From Chrysophaeum taylorii (taxonomy: Eukaryota > Sar > Pelagophyceae > Pelagomonadales > Pelagomonadaceae): 64,000 nucleotides of DNA. The notes under the pieces are model-generated. The model saw only the letters and a list, made by a program, of their open reading frames with translations, made no database searches and was not told the origin of the DNA. The position numbers and the translations under genes are program-made. Shown one piece after another: positions 8,871-18,515 of this stretch. Within the stretch, counting starts at the first letter, position 1, and every line of letters begins with the position of its first letter. Location of the stretch: contig JAQMWT010000095.1 of assembly GCA_029834535.1 (NCBI GenBank), positions 1 through 64,000 on the forward strand. Reading direction: 5' to 3'.

Positions 8871-11027
8871 GTGATTGGGGTGGACGGAATGGCCGACGTC
8901 ACCTATATCTGTCGCGACCTCGCGCGCCTAATGAGGAAGCGAGGCATGTTACTGGACAGCGGCAAGCTGCCTTTCGAGCGCACGCTCTTCGGATCGGGAA
9001 AGAACACGACCTCGATTTCAGAGTGGATCGCCCTGCGAACGTCCGTCTCGGACGAAATGGCCGTGCCGGTAGTCGCCATCGTGGCAGACACCAATAAACA
9101 GTTTCTGCTGGGAGCCCGCGACATTCGAGCCTTGGGCGCTGTGGTGGACTACCCCCGAGACCGAATTTCCTTCTCGCGAACCCAAACAGTCTTCCAGATG
9201 ATGAAGTTACCGTACGCGAAAGAGATTGTTCGGTCACCCGCCATTCTCGATCGGGCAGCTTACGAAGCACACCCCGTCGTAGCGCCAATTTACGGTTTCC
9301 GGGGGCAAGCGCTGGCGCAGAGTCGGAGTCAAGGTGGCGATAGAGCTCTTCTTCCACCCCTAGTCACGGCGGAGGATCTCCTCTCACCGCCTCCTCAGCG
9401 GGCGTCGGCCGCCATCACCTTAGCCGAGGACCCATCTATGCCGAGCAACGACCCAAAAACGTCCGCGCCCGAGATCCGAGCGTTCGCAACCGGCTCCCAG
9501 CGCATCGACCCCGGTCGAACCCACAACATCCCGGTCAAGCTGAGCCAAGCGCTGAAGCCCGGAGAAGCCTTCGTCGCCACCGCGCCGAGCGTAGAGCACC
9601 TCGGCGTCGTCGCCGGAACCTGGTCGACACATGACCGCTCCGACCCAACCGCGGCCACGGTGGCCATGTCGTCGATGGACGACACGCCGATGTCGATCCT
9701 CCCGGGTCAAGAGCTTGCACGGGGGGAAATCGTCAACTGCCAAGAAGAAGTTCAGGTGACAACCCCGTGGCCAAGCGCCGACCCGGGAAACTCGCACGAA
9801 AGAGAGCACGAGGGCACGGCCTCCTTCACGGTCTCGGTCACCAGTTATCCAACTCCAGACCCCGGAGAAACAGACGGCCAAGCACTTCGAACGTCGTCAA
9901 TCAAGCCGCGCCTGCAAGCCCCACAGACGCAAGAACCGCCGAAGTCTCGAACCGCGGAACAAGCGACCATCGACAAGCACCAGGCGCTCTCCTGGATCCC
10001 GGAGAACGTGACGCCCGTCGTAATGTTCTTCGACGGGATTGGAGGGGGCACCCAGGATATCTACCGGAGCAATGAATGGTTTGGAGCCGCGTACAAGGTC
10101 GTGCTCGTCATCGACGCATCCGACACCGCCAAAGAAATCCATGAGAGAAATTTCCCAGGAATACCCGTCGTCCAGCACACCCTCGGCGGTCGGTACGACA
10201 GGGTCCTTTATCTGGTCAAAGGTTACCTGCATGAAAGCCTATGGCCGACGGCCCTTTTCGTTGGCACACCCCCATGCGTCGATTCCGCCTTGTGCACCCT
10301 TACGACCCGCGACGCCGGAAAAGGAGTCTCCGCGACCAATTGGACCATCAAGCTCTTCCAGCTCTCCGGAGTAGGACGCTGGATCATCGAGCAGGAACCT
10401 TCCATCCGCTCGAAAATCACGCTGAGGCAAGGTTTCATTACCGTCGTCGACTTATGGACGACGACGCCAGACTTCATGAGCACCCGTCGGCGCATGATCA
10501 TCACGAGCTGGCCTCTTCAGCTCATCCGACGTCCCAAAACGTGCGGCACTATTCAAGGTACCTTCGCCGCCAAACTCGGATTCGACCCTGCGCAGCCTCT
10601 CATCCAGCGCAACAACTTTGGATGCACACGAGAGGCCACAGCACCGATATACACCATCACGCGGAACGGAGTGCGAACGGGACCCACGCCTTCGGACACC
10701 AAAGCACTCAAACTAGAGATGCTCGCGGAGGCTCTCACAATGCCGAGCGATCTCGCATGGGGTAACCTCACAGTCACGGACCGAATGACGCATCTAGCGG
10801 CCGTGATACCCCCCGCCTTCCATGGCGTACATAGTCCTCGACGCACACAACGCGCTCCCGCCCACGCTCCGCAACATCGGAATCGCGCGCCCGAACGTAG
10901 TCGTACCCACCGACAAACCCTCCGAAACATACATCATCGAGCGCGCCCCCTCCGACCGCGCCCGCGTGGAAGCCACCGCACCCGAGCCCCGAAGCGCCCT
11001 TGTGAACGTTTCGACTCGCGCAGTTGA
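8871..11027 (+). CDS. Gypsy-1 protease plus embedded C5 DNA methyltransferase
   Basis: 718 codons. Residues 1-110 are a retropepsin-like domain with VDGMADVTYIC at the active-site loop and LLGARDIRALGA as the flap-distal ILG-type motif. The usual D-S/T-G is replaced by D-G-M. Residues about 200-300 are a beta-rich domain conserved in Gypsy-2. Residues about 380-650 show the ordered motifs of a cytosine-C5 methyltransferase: I FFDGIGGG (386-393), II IDAS, IV GTPPC with catalytic Cys469, VI EQEP (507-510), VIII TRRRMII (538-544), then PIYTITRN and a C-terminal AVIPP. The family transfers methyl from S-adenosylmethionine to cytosine in DNA. An extra C near 10,811-10,816, compared with the 48-kb copy, shifts the last about 70 codons out of frame. 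Confidence 0.82.
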   Translation: MIGVDGMADVTYICRDLARLMRKRGMLLDSGKLPFERTLFGSGKNTTSISEWIALRTSVSDEMAVPVVAIVADTNKQFLLGARDIRALGAVVDYPRDRISFSRTQTVFQMMKLPYAKEIVRSPAILDRAAYEAHPVVAPIYGFRGQALAQSRSQGGDRALLPPLVTAEDLLSPPPQRASAAITLAEDPSMPSNDPKTSAPEIRAFATGSQRIDPGRTHNIPVKLSQALKPGEAFVATAPSVEHLGVVAGTWSTHDRSDPTAATVAMSSMDDTPMSILPGQELARGEIVNCQEEVQVTTPWPSADPGNSHEREHEGTASFTVSVTSYPTPDPGETDGQALRTSSIKPRLQAPQTQEPPKSRTAEQATIDKHQALSWIPENVTPVVMFFDGIGGGTQDIYRSNEWFGAAYKVVLVIDASDTAKEIHERNFPGIPVVQHTLGGRYDRVLYLVKGYLHESLWPTALFVGTPPCVDSALCTLTTRDAGKGVSATNWTIKLFQLSGVGRWIIEQEPSIRSKITLRQGFITVVDLWTTTPDFMSTRRRMIITSWPLQLIRRPKTCGTIQGTFAAKLGFDPAQPLIQRNNFGCTREATAPIYTITRNGVRTGPTPSDTKALKLEMLAEALTMPSDLAWGNLTVTDRMTHLAAVIPPAFHGVHSPRRTQRAPAHAPQHRNRAPERSRTHRQTLRNIHHRARPLRPRPRGSHRTRAPKRPCERFDSRS

Positions 11028-11350
11028 CTGGGTACCGAACCGTGACCTCCAGGATAAAGCGAAATAGCAACCGCCGGACCTTCCTTAAACCCCTCCGAAG
11101 CCCGCTGCATCAGGGACGATGCACTCATCTTCACAAGGGGGTACCCGCGCGAGCAAAAACGATGGAACCTCGAAAGGCGAACCAAGGGACGGAAAACCAA
11201 CCAAGGAACCAACGAGCGACAAGAACAAAGAGCCCGCCCGGTTCAAATACGAGGAACGGTTTGACGTGCCATGGAAAAACGCACCCCGGGACGAAGACGG
11301 CGCACCGCTACCGCAACAGCCCAACCATCTGAAAGGGAACGAGGCCATGG
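11028..11350 (+). pseudogene. Gypsy-1 linker between methyltransferase and RT
   Basis: The sense frame continues past the preceding ORF through in-frame stops at 11,065-11,067 (TAG, Trp in the 48-kb copy) and about 11,089. It then runs from MHSSSQGG (11,119) through a Lys/Glu-rich linker to RFDVPWKNAPRDEDGAPLP. The motif DVPWK-APRD is conserved in Gypsy-2 and, as DVPWADAPHDE, in Gypsy-3. That marks a conserved junction just before RT. At about 11,353 one base is missing to join it to the RT frame. The same 4-C run is present in the 48-kb copy. Confidence 0.65.
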
Positions 11351-14300
11351 TCACCCCACGAAAGAAGAAGTGGACAAGGCCGTCGATGAGCTAGGCACCC
11401 CGAACAACCCTCACCTGGACGAAGATGCCAAACTCATGTTGGCGCACTGCGTTCGATACTCCTGGGCGTTCTTCGATCCCATCATGAGACCCGTGGATTC
11501 TCGACCGGTATCCCCCCAATTCAAAGACGCGGACCCAAAACCCATCAAGATGTCGCCATACCGCCTGACTCCCGCCAAGATCGAGTGTCTTCGACAGCAG
11601 ATCGCCGAATGGTGCAGAGACGGAGTCATCAGACCTGCCGAATCCCCCTGGGGGTTCCCGGTCCTGATGCTCCCGAAGAAAGGTGCAGAGCTCGGAACAT
11701 CCAACGCCTTCCGCGCGGCCGTTGACTTACGCCAGCTCAACGACCAGTTGGTAGACGACAGTTGGCCGAACGTGCCGCAGGAGGACGCCCTAGCGTTCCT
11801 GGCCGGAAGAAGGTTCCGGACCTCAATCGACATTCGACTGGGATACCACAACCTTCGGCTGGACTCGCAAGCACAGGACGCCGTGACGATGGTCAGCCCG
11901 CTCGGAGCCCACAGCTTTCTCCGACTGCCCTTGGGAGTGAAGACCGCAGGCGCCCTCTTCTGCAGGCAGATGACAGCCGACCTCGCGAAATGGATGTACC
12001 GAGACCTGGTCAGCTTCATCGACGACATCATCATGGGGACGAATAACGTCCACGATCACTTGCAGTGCCTGATCGAAGTCCTCTCCCATTTGGCCTCCAA
12101 AGGATACAGTGGCCGGACAGCCAAATTCCACTTGCTCCAAGACGAAATCGAGTTCCTTGGTCATATCTCAACCCCCGACGGATTGAAGCCTAACCCCAAA
12201 ACGTCGGAAGCACTACGAAAGATGCCGATTCCTGGGACGCTGCCGAAAACCTCCCCGAAGACGCAAATCCGTTCGTTCATCGGGATGAGCAACTACTGCC
12301 GGAGATACATCAAGGACTATTCCAAGATCGCGGAGCCCTTGCGACGCCTGACGTTGGAGGAAGTGCCGTTCAAATGGACGCCAGAGTGCCAAAAGGCGTG
12401 GGACACCATCATCGACGCACTAGCGGATTCCCGCGGAGCGTACCATCCGGATTACGACCTCCCCTTCCACATCAGGACCGATGCCGCCAAAGACGGTCTC
12501 GGAGCTTTTCTCTTCCAAATCGTCGAAGTCCAGGACGAAAAGGGTCACACCTGTCGCGAAGAACGAGTTATCGAGTACTGGAGCCGAGCGGTGCCCAAAG
12601 AGATGCGTAATTACGAGCCGCGCCGTCTGGAGCTCCTGGGAGTGATCCTGTCCCTCGAACACTTCCGCCCGTTCATCGAAGGCCACCGAACCGTCCTCGA
12701 AACCGACCACCGGAATCTGACCTTCCTCCGGAACACGACCCACTCCACCGGGCAGCTCGCCCGATGGGCAATGCGGCTGGCCAATTTCGACCCCGAACTC
12801 GGTTATAAGCCCGGCAAGTCCCCGGGAATGAGCATCCCCGACTGCCTCTCGAGGAATCCGATCGACCATGTCATCGAGACCGACGAATTCGGAGAGCCGC
12901 TCAATCACGCGTACTTGGTCGTGCAAGAGCTGCCTCTCCCCGACGGCGAAGCCGGGTGTCACGTCATCCTCAACTTGATGCAGACCGAGATACCCGAGGA
13001 CCTCGAGGACCCTCCGGATGATCCGATGGGTTACGCCGCATCGCACGCCACGCAACATCGCAAGAAAGTGGCCCTGCGCTCGCGCAAGCCACCGCTGCAA
13101 ACCGACGTCGGGCTACAGAAGGAATTCATCGACAAAATCCCTGACAACATCTCGCTGGAAGAGATTGCTGAAGCCCAGAAGAACGACCCTCTATGCGATA
13201 GTATCCGCGCCGGGATGAACCAAAGCGATTTTCGCCGCCGATTCGGAGCCAACGTCCGCTATGATGTATGGAAGGGAGTTTTGTACCGGTACGACATCGA
13301 CCTCCGCCCTGTGATCGTCGCGCCCGCAACCTTGCGAGAGAGGATCATGCGCATCCACCACAGTTCGCCCCTGGGAGGACATCTCGAACGCGATAGCACC
13401 GTCAACGCGATCGCCGAACGGTTCTGGTGGCCGCGCATGTCCCACCAGGTTGGAGTCTTCGTCAACGAATGCCTAGTCTGCCAGAAATCGCGAACCCCGG
13501 AGCCAAAGCGAAAAGGGATGCTCCAGCAGCCGATATACGACGGAGATGGCGCCGTTCTATGCATGGACCTTTTCGGACCCCTGCCGAGCGCCGGCAAGTC
13601 CACGTACATCCTCGTGATGTTCGACCCGTTCTCGCACTATCTGGTCTTGGACGTCATAAACACCAAGCACGCCGACGCCATCTTAGAATCCTTCGTGCGA
13701 AACATCCTCCTTCAGGGATTTCTCCCGCGTATGATCCTCACCGACAATGGTCGCGAGTTCGTCAACCGGCTGCTACGGGCCTTCCTCGTGGAGTTCGACG
13801 TCCGGTACAGGACGACGATACCGTACCACGCCCAAGCGAACCCCGCGGAGCGAGTCAATCGGTTCCTCAAGGCATTCCTCCGAGCCTGCCTCGAGGGTCG
13901 CAGCATCACCGACTGGCCGGCCTTCGTCCGGTACGTGTCGTTCTGCTACAACCGAAAGTTCATCCCCGGCACGCAAATCTCCCCGTTCATGTTGCGCCTG
14001 AACCGGCAGCCGATGTTGCCCACGGACTACACCTTGTTGGTTCAGCCCGATCCTGTTCTGCCGCGACCCCGATCCGACGCGCTACTGGAGATCAAGCAAA
14101 ACCTCCAGTATTACTCGAAGGTCGTCGCGGAAGCACATGAGCAGGCCAAGAAGACGCAGAAGCTCGCGTACGACGCCGATCACATCGACGTCGAATACAA
14201 CGTAAACTCGCACGTGCTGCTGTACATTCCGCAGTCCCAAAACAAGTTGCGACCGGAGTGGCGCGGCCCCTTTCTCATCACCGAGCGCCTCTCACCCGTC

Positions 14301-14942
14301 TCGTACAAGATCCGATCGGTTTACGGAGCCGCCGAAGAGCGAATCGTATCGGTCCAACAGATCACCCCAGTATCGATGCCTCCCGCACTCGACGCCACGA
14401 TCCGTCGTCCGAGCCCCGGATTCCGCGACGAGTACGAGCGCGGCAAGCTCGTCATTTTCCGCATCCCGTCGGCCCGAGACCCCGATTGGCGCAAGAAGCT
14501 TTACGTCACCGAGGTTTTCGAGAATTATGATGATCTTCAAGACCGAGTCGCTCTCCACTTTTACTCCGACCTGGGCCCGCACGACGACCCATCGTATTTC
14601 GACCCAACCTCACCGCTTGAAGGTCGCACGCTGAGCCCGGAATTCAAGACGGCACTCGGTCGCAGCTTCACTCGCACCGAGAAATTGACACCTCAGTGCA
14701 CCCCTTGCGTAACCGACTTCGCCCCGGACGAGATCGACGTCCTGGTTCCCCGGTTCAAGCTCCAGGGTAAATCAATTCCTCCCCCGATCGTCCAGCGAGT
14801 CAAAGATATCCTCGCGCATCGCGCGCGCCAAGAACAAGAACAACTCCAAGCTCAACAACGCGCTCATCTGACGCGCACTCAAGTCCCGTCCCCCGACGGT
14901 CCGCGCCGAAACTTGCTTCAATCGCACCACCGCCGTCGCTGA
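11271..14942 (+). CDS. pol: Gypsy-1 pol: reverse transcriptase, RNase H, integrase
   Basis: 1,223 codons and uninterrupted; sense starts about residue 27 (HPTKEEVDKAVDELG), before which the frame is read-through. RT covers about residues 90-330, with the polymerase box FIDD (249-252). RNase H covers about 385-510, with acidic residues in FHIRTDAAKDGLGAFLF and TDHRNLTFL. A histidine/cysteine zinc-binding region precedes CLVCQ. The integrase core carries D766, D825 and E860, close to D,D-35-E spacing. A GPF-type module (EWRGPFLITERLSPVSYKI) follows. The last about 190 residues hold a module conserved in Gypsy-2 (RVALHFYSDLGPHDD, TPCVTDFAPDEIDVL). It copies element RNA to DNA and inserts it in the genome. 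This is the best preserved pol in the window. Confidence 0.95.
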   Translation: MEKRTPGRRRRTATATAQPSERERGHGHPTKEEVDKAVDELGTPNNPHLDEDAKLMLAHCVRYSWAFFDPIMRPVDSRPVSPQFKDADPKPIKMSPYRLTPAKIECLRQQIAEWCRDGVIRPAESPWGFPVLMLPKKGAELGTSNAFRAAVDLRQLNDQLVDDSWPNVPQEDALAFLAGRRFRTSIDIRLGYHNLRLDSQAQDAVTMVSPLGAHSFLRLPLGVKTAGALFCRQMTADLAKWMYRDLVSFIDDIIMGTNNVHDHLQCLIEVLSHLASKGYSGRTAKFHLLQDEIEFLGHISTPDGLKPNPKTSEALRKMPIPGTLPKTSPKTQIRSFIGMSNYCRRYIKDYSKIAEPLRRLTLEEVPFKWTPECQKAWDTIIDALADSRGAYHPDYDLPFHIRTDAAKDGLGAFLFQIVEVQDEKGHTCREERVIEYWSRAVPKEMRNYEPRRLELLGVILSLEHFRPFIEGHRTVLETDHRNLTFLRNTTHSTGQLARWAMRLANFDPELGYKPGKSPGMSIPDCLSRNPIDHVIETDEFGEPLNHAYLVVQELPLPDGEAGCHVILNLMQTEIPEDLEDPPDDPMGYAASHATQHRKKVALRSRKPPLQTDVGLQKEFIDKIPDNISLEEIAEAQKNDPLCDSIRAGMNQSDFRRRFGANVRYDVWKGVLYRYDIDLRPVIVAPATLRERIMRIHHSSPLGGHLERDSTVNAIAERFWWPRMSHQVGVFVNECLVCQKSRTPEPKRKGMLQQPIYDGDGAVLCMDLFGPLPSAGKSTYILVMFDPFSHYLVLDVINTKHADAILESFVRNILLQGFLPRMILTDNGREFVNRLLRAFLVEFDVRYRTTIPYHAQANPAERVNRFLKAFLRACLEGRSITDWPAFVRYVSFCYNRKFIPGTQISPFMLRLNRQPMLPTDYTLLVQPDPVLPRPRSDALLEIKQNLQYYSKVVAEAHEQAKKTQKLAYDADHIDVEYNVNSHVLLYIPQSQNKLRPEWRGPFLITERLSPVSYKIRSVYGAAEERIVSVQQITPVSMPPALDATIRRPSPGFRDEYERGKLVIFRIPSARDPDWRKKLYVTEVFENYDDLQDRVALHFYSDLGPHDDPSYFDPTSPLEGRTLSPEFKTALGRSFTRTEKLTPQCTPCVTDFAPDEIDVLVPRFKLQGKSIPPPIVQRVKDILAHRARQEQEQLQAQQRAHLTRTQVPSPDGPRRNLLQSHHRRR

Positions 14943-14971
14943 GGACAGCTCCTATCAAAGCAGGGGAGTCC

Positions 14972-15263
14972 TGTGGCGGTAACCCTCACACCGCCATCCT
15001 TACCCCTTAGTTCTATCGAGTTCTCTACCCCACTTCCCGTTTACTGGACTCTACTTCAACCCCTGACGCACGTATTACAACGCCACCAGGCCCTTTTTCA
15101 AATCGACTAATCTCAAATAAATCATTTCACGTGTCTTCGGATTGAAGCTCGTGGGCAGTTTGAAGGTTGATCGACGGGAAGGAAGCGCGCCTCAACTCGC
15201 TCGGCGTCGGGAGCATCGAGGGCTCGAAGCAGGCAGAATCGCGCGCGATCCTTTCCTGCCGCA
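14972..15263 (+). repeat. Gypsy-1 3' LTR (292 bp)
   Basis: It begins TGTGGCGGTAACCC directly after a purine-rich tract (aaagcaggggag, 14,957-14,968) that should prime plus-strand synthesis. It ends ...CCTGCCGCA, giving TG...CA termini. Similarity to the LTR of the third copy stops exactly at this terminal CA. An AATAAA lies at about 15,115-15,120. No matching 5' LTR was found upstream of gag, so this copy is not complete. Position 15,152 is the uninterrupted form of the site where the third copy carries a TTAG-tailed insertion. Confidence 0.85.
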
Positions 15264-18200
15264 TCGATTACTGAGGTGATCTGACGGACAATGCATTCGC
15301 TCCTCCGCGGCTCCATCGGTCTAGCCTGGGCTGGTGGCACTCGGTGACGAGAGCCCGCACTCCGGTGCAACGATCGGAGATTTGCAGTCAGCACGTGCGA
15401 ACCATTTTGTTATTCGTCGTCGACGTCGGCTGCGAATATCTTAGGCGAAAAATCAGCGATTCATCTGACGCCGGATTCAGAGAACCGCTCTGTTCAGCGA
15501 TCTGCTCCGGTAGATGTTGTCGAGATTGGCGATAATTTACTCTGATGCTGGCGCGGTAGTCAATTGCAACTGGTAACCGCAACCCTGCGGCATATTATCG
15601 GATCGGCTATGACGAACTGGGCATCTCATTGCCCATCAGATTGAATGACGTATTTTCCAGCCTGCGCTCGAGGCAGCTCTTGCGACAACATTGATTGGCG
15701 GCTACCGAATTCGTCGATCTCGATGACATGCTCGATCGACCGAAATTCTCGAGAAGGCGATCGAGTTAACCGACGAGGACTTGCCGAGCACAGCCGGTTC
15801 GAGGTCAGCTGACCGGCCGCATTATCGGCGGCGGGTGTTTGAGGTGTCGGTCGATGAACCATTGACGGTGATGAACGGCAATGGCGGAAGGTTTCGAGGA
15901 CAGGATCACTCCCAGGAGCTCCGAACGGCGCGATCAACCACGTCTCTTGAGCACCGCTCACTCAATACTCGGCTGTCGTTTGGGTGTGTTGATTGAATAC
16001 GAACTCGACTTTGAAGACAAGACTCCGAGACCGTAACAGAGGCATCGATACTTGTGAAGGAGTCATCCGGATATTTCCGCGGGAAGTCCACCCCAGTGCA
16101 TCGACACCAGCGGCAGGCTGGCGCTCGCCAACATCCCGGCGTCGAAACTCCACGTGCTGAGCTGTCGCGATCAGCTCCGCGTATTCATCCCGATGAACGG
16201 CGGATTTGGCTCTTCGGGTTTTCGGCATCAGAATCGGCCATCTTTAAGTGATGCTCCGGCTGAAGACACGAGGCCGAGCTGTCCGTCGGAGACAGTGCGA
16301 CAGAACCGATTTCTCTTGAGCTGAGTGGTCCGGCCACCTGTCTTTGGCGGAGGCAGTGAAGGTCAGGCGCGCAAACTGATCGTGGACGTTATTGTTCCCG
16401 TGATGATTGTGAATGCGACCGAATACGCGGCACATCCATTTCGTGAATCGTCATCTACTTGCGAGGCCCGCGACCTTCACCAGGCGTCGAGCCCGAGCAG
16501 GCTTGACCGTCAAACGGCGTCGCCTGCATTCCGGTCGAGAAGTTTATGGCAATCTGTCGGTGTCGATGCGCGAAACGCAGAACATCTCACGGCACGTTCG
16601 ACCAGCTGGCGTCTACCAACGGTCGTTGGCTATTGTCGTCATTTGGCCGCGAAAATGACCAGCTCACCTCTTTCGGGCACATCGAGACCGGGGCCCGGGG
16701 AATTCGGCGAACTCCGACTGACGTTCAAATGCTGCACCGGCGATCTGCTGTCTTAACCTGATTTTAGTCCCTATCTGTTTGTCGAAAATCACGAACCATG
16801 CGAGATCGACCGAGCGACTCCTGAATAGCCAACATGGTTGTCTTCATCGGAAGGAACGATTCCCCTTCACTAATCTTTCGTGAGGCTCGTTTCCTCGGAT
16901 GGTGGCCTGACCCGTAGCGGTGCGCCATCTTCGTCCCGAGTGCGGCGGCGTCACGCTGAATTCCTCGCATTGTGCGAACTCTTGACGTAAGCCGTTACCA
17001 CCCTTGAGCCTTCGCTCATTTTGCTCGCGCGAGCATACCCCGTGAGATGTACCGATAACGAGCTTCGGGGACTGGGTCCGGCATTACCAGCTGCGCCCTG
17101 GAGTCGGTTCGACGCAGTCAACGCGCAGTCAGGTCGAGCGCGAACTCGGCCCGATGACTTCCACGCACAGCGCGTCGAGCGCTGATATTATGAGCGGAGG
17201 TTCTCGTGGTGACCCGTTCGGGCGCCTCATTCCCGGACGGCGTGAGCGAGCGTTATGCGTCGGCGATTACTGGCACGCCATGGGATGAGAATATCACAGC
17301 CGCTGATGCGTCGTCGATCCGTGACGCTAATTTTATGCGAATCTCGGCATTGTGAAGCCCTTCCGCAATATCTAATTTGAAGTGCTTTGATGTCCGAGGC
17401 GTCAGGTCACCTGCGTTCACGTGATAACGCCTATCGGCTGCTGTGGCTTTCGTGTGCATCAAAGGCATGAATGGCTGCGCGAGGCGGGGCTCAGCTGGCG
17501 CGAATTTGGTAATTGCCGCACGTGGGACATCGGGCGGCGCCTGAAAATGCGCCGTGAAACGCCGTCATTTCCTGTGCGTCGTCCAGCAGAGTCGACGACG
17601 GTAATGAACGCTGCCTCAGCGTGATTTTCGGCGGATGAAGGATTTCCCTGCTTTCGATGATCAACGTCTGCCGAAACTGGAAGACGATGTGTCGCGAGAA
17701 TAAGCGGGTCGCAAGTCTGGAAACGAATCGGCACGTAGTATTGCCAACATCGACCAAAGTTTCATGCGGTAACACCTGACCAGATACAATAAATTTTCGA
17801 CCGCAATCGTGCTGAACGGCGAGCATTCCTGAAACTCTCATGGGCTAACGGCGGTGTCGACGTAAAATCGACTGTTTGACCTGACGCGGCTCCAAACATT
17901 CGACCCGGCAGGCTCCTGGTGCCTCAATCCGTCGAAGAACGGCCGACGGGCGTCATTCTCCGGTTCGGGAAACCTGGTGTCGATGGTCTTGTTCGCGTTC
18001 AGGCTGCTTTCGGCGTTCCCGTCGTGAACCGAGCGCGGTACGACGTTCAGCCTGCCGCCATCTCCGGTCTGGGATTGGACAACTGGTGACCGAACCGTAG
18101 AGAGCCTCTGCTCTGTGCGAGACCGGGTGGCAGCGGCCCGCGGGGTTGTCACCTGAACTTACTTGGCGATTATTTCCCCGTCGCTCTGACCAGGAGGAGA

Positions 18201-18515
18201 CATCGGCGTGTCATCCCATCGTGGCTATGGCATCAGTGTCGACCAGGCTGCACGACGGGTGCTACCGGCGGCTGGCGACGAACTCTCCGGGCGCGCTTTG
18301 TCAGCTTGACAACAGGTTCGACCGAGGTCGCTGCGCTGAGCACGAGCCTTTCAGGCATTTTAGTCGTTGGTGATCACGGCGATGACGGCCGACCCGCGAG
18401 AGACGACGAGAGAGATCCTCGACAGGGGTGAGCTCGCACCTTGACTCCGACTCTGCGCCAGCGCTGCCGAAAGCAAAGCAAATTAACGACGGGGTGTGCT
18501 TCGTGCCCGATCGAG
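15264..18515 (-). pseudogene. Heavily deleted antisense Gypsy-1 pol/methyltransferase copy
   Basis: Short blocks throughout align by eye, in order, with the minus-strand third copy. Examples are 15,264-15,440 with about 45,187-45,400; 15,630-15,910 with 46,600-46,925; 16,920 with 48,259; 17,590 with 49,105; and 18,300 with 50,020. About 5.0 kb is compressed into 3.25 kb by very many small deletions plus substitutions, including most of the integrase. The methyltransferase part (about 17,230-17,900) is present only as fragments. No frame is usable. It starts exactly after the LTR terminus at 15,263 and passes abruptly into near-perfect sequence at about 18,515. Confidence 0.8.

Larger units (their letters stand above)
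1..9240 (+). repeat. Left arm of giant inverted repeat
   Basis: This arm reads, in order, truncated copia-A (minus), linker X, and the Gypsy-1 gag region (plus). The whole block reappears in reverse complement at about 18,515-27,755. The arms are nearly identical and differ mainly by single-base indels and a few local clusters of substitutions, for example around 1,080-1,170. Matching landmarks include the TTAG-tailed insertion with the same 10-bp target duplication, the 96-bp copia LTR and the small inner inversion at 6,294-6,555. The first about 24 bases do not match the other arm well. The arm is cut by the window edge inside copia-A. Confidence 0.93.

Noticed and set aside
9767-10765. Several overlapping ORFs in other frames over the methyltransferase
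   Set aside because: They are shadow frames of the 718-codon ORF and lack motifs.
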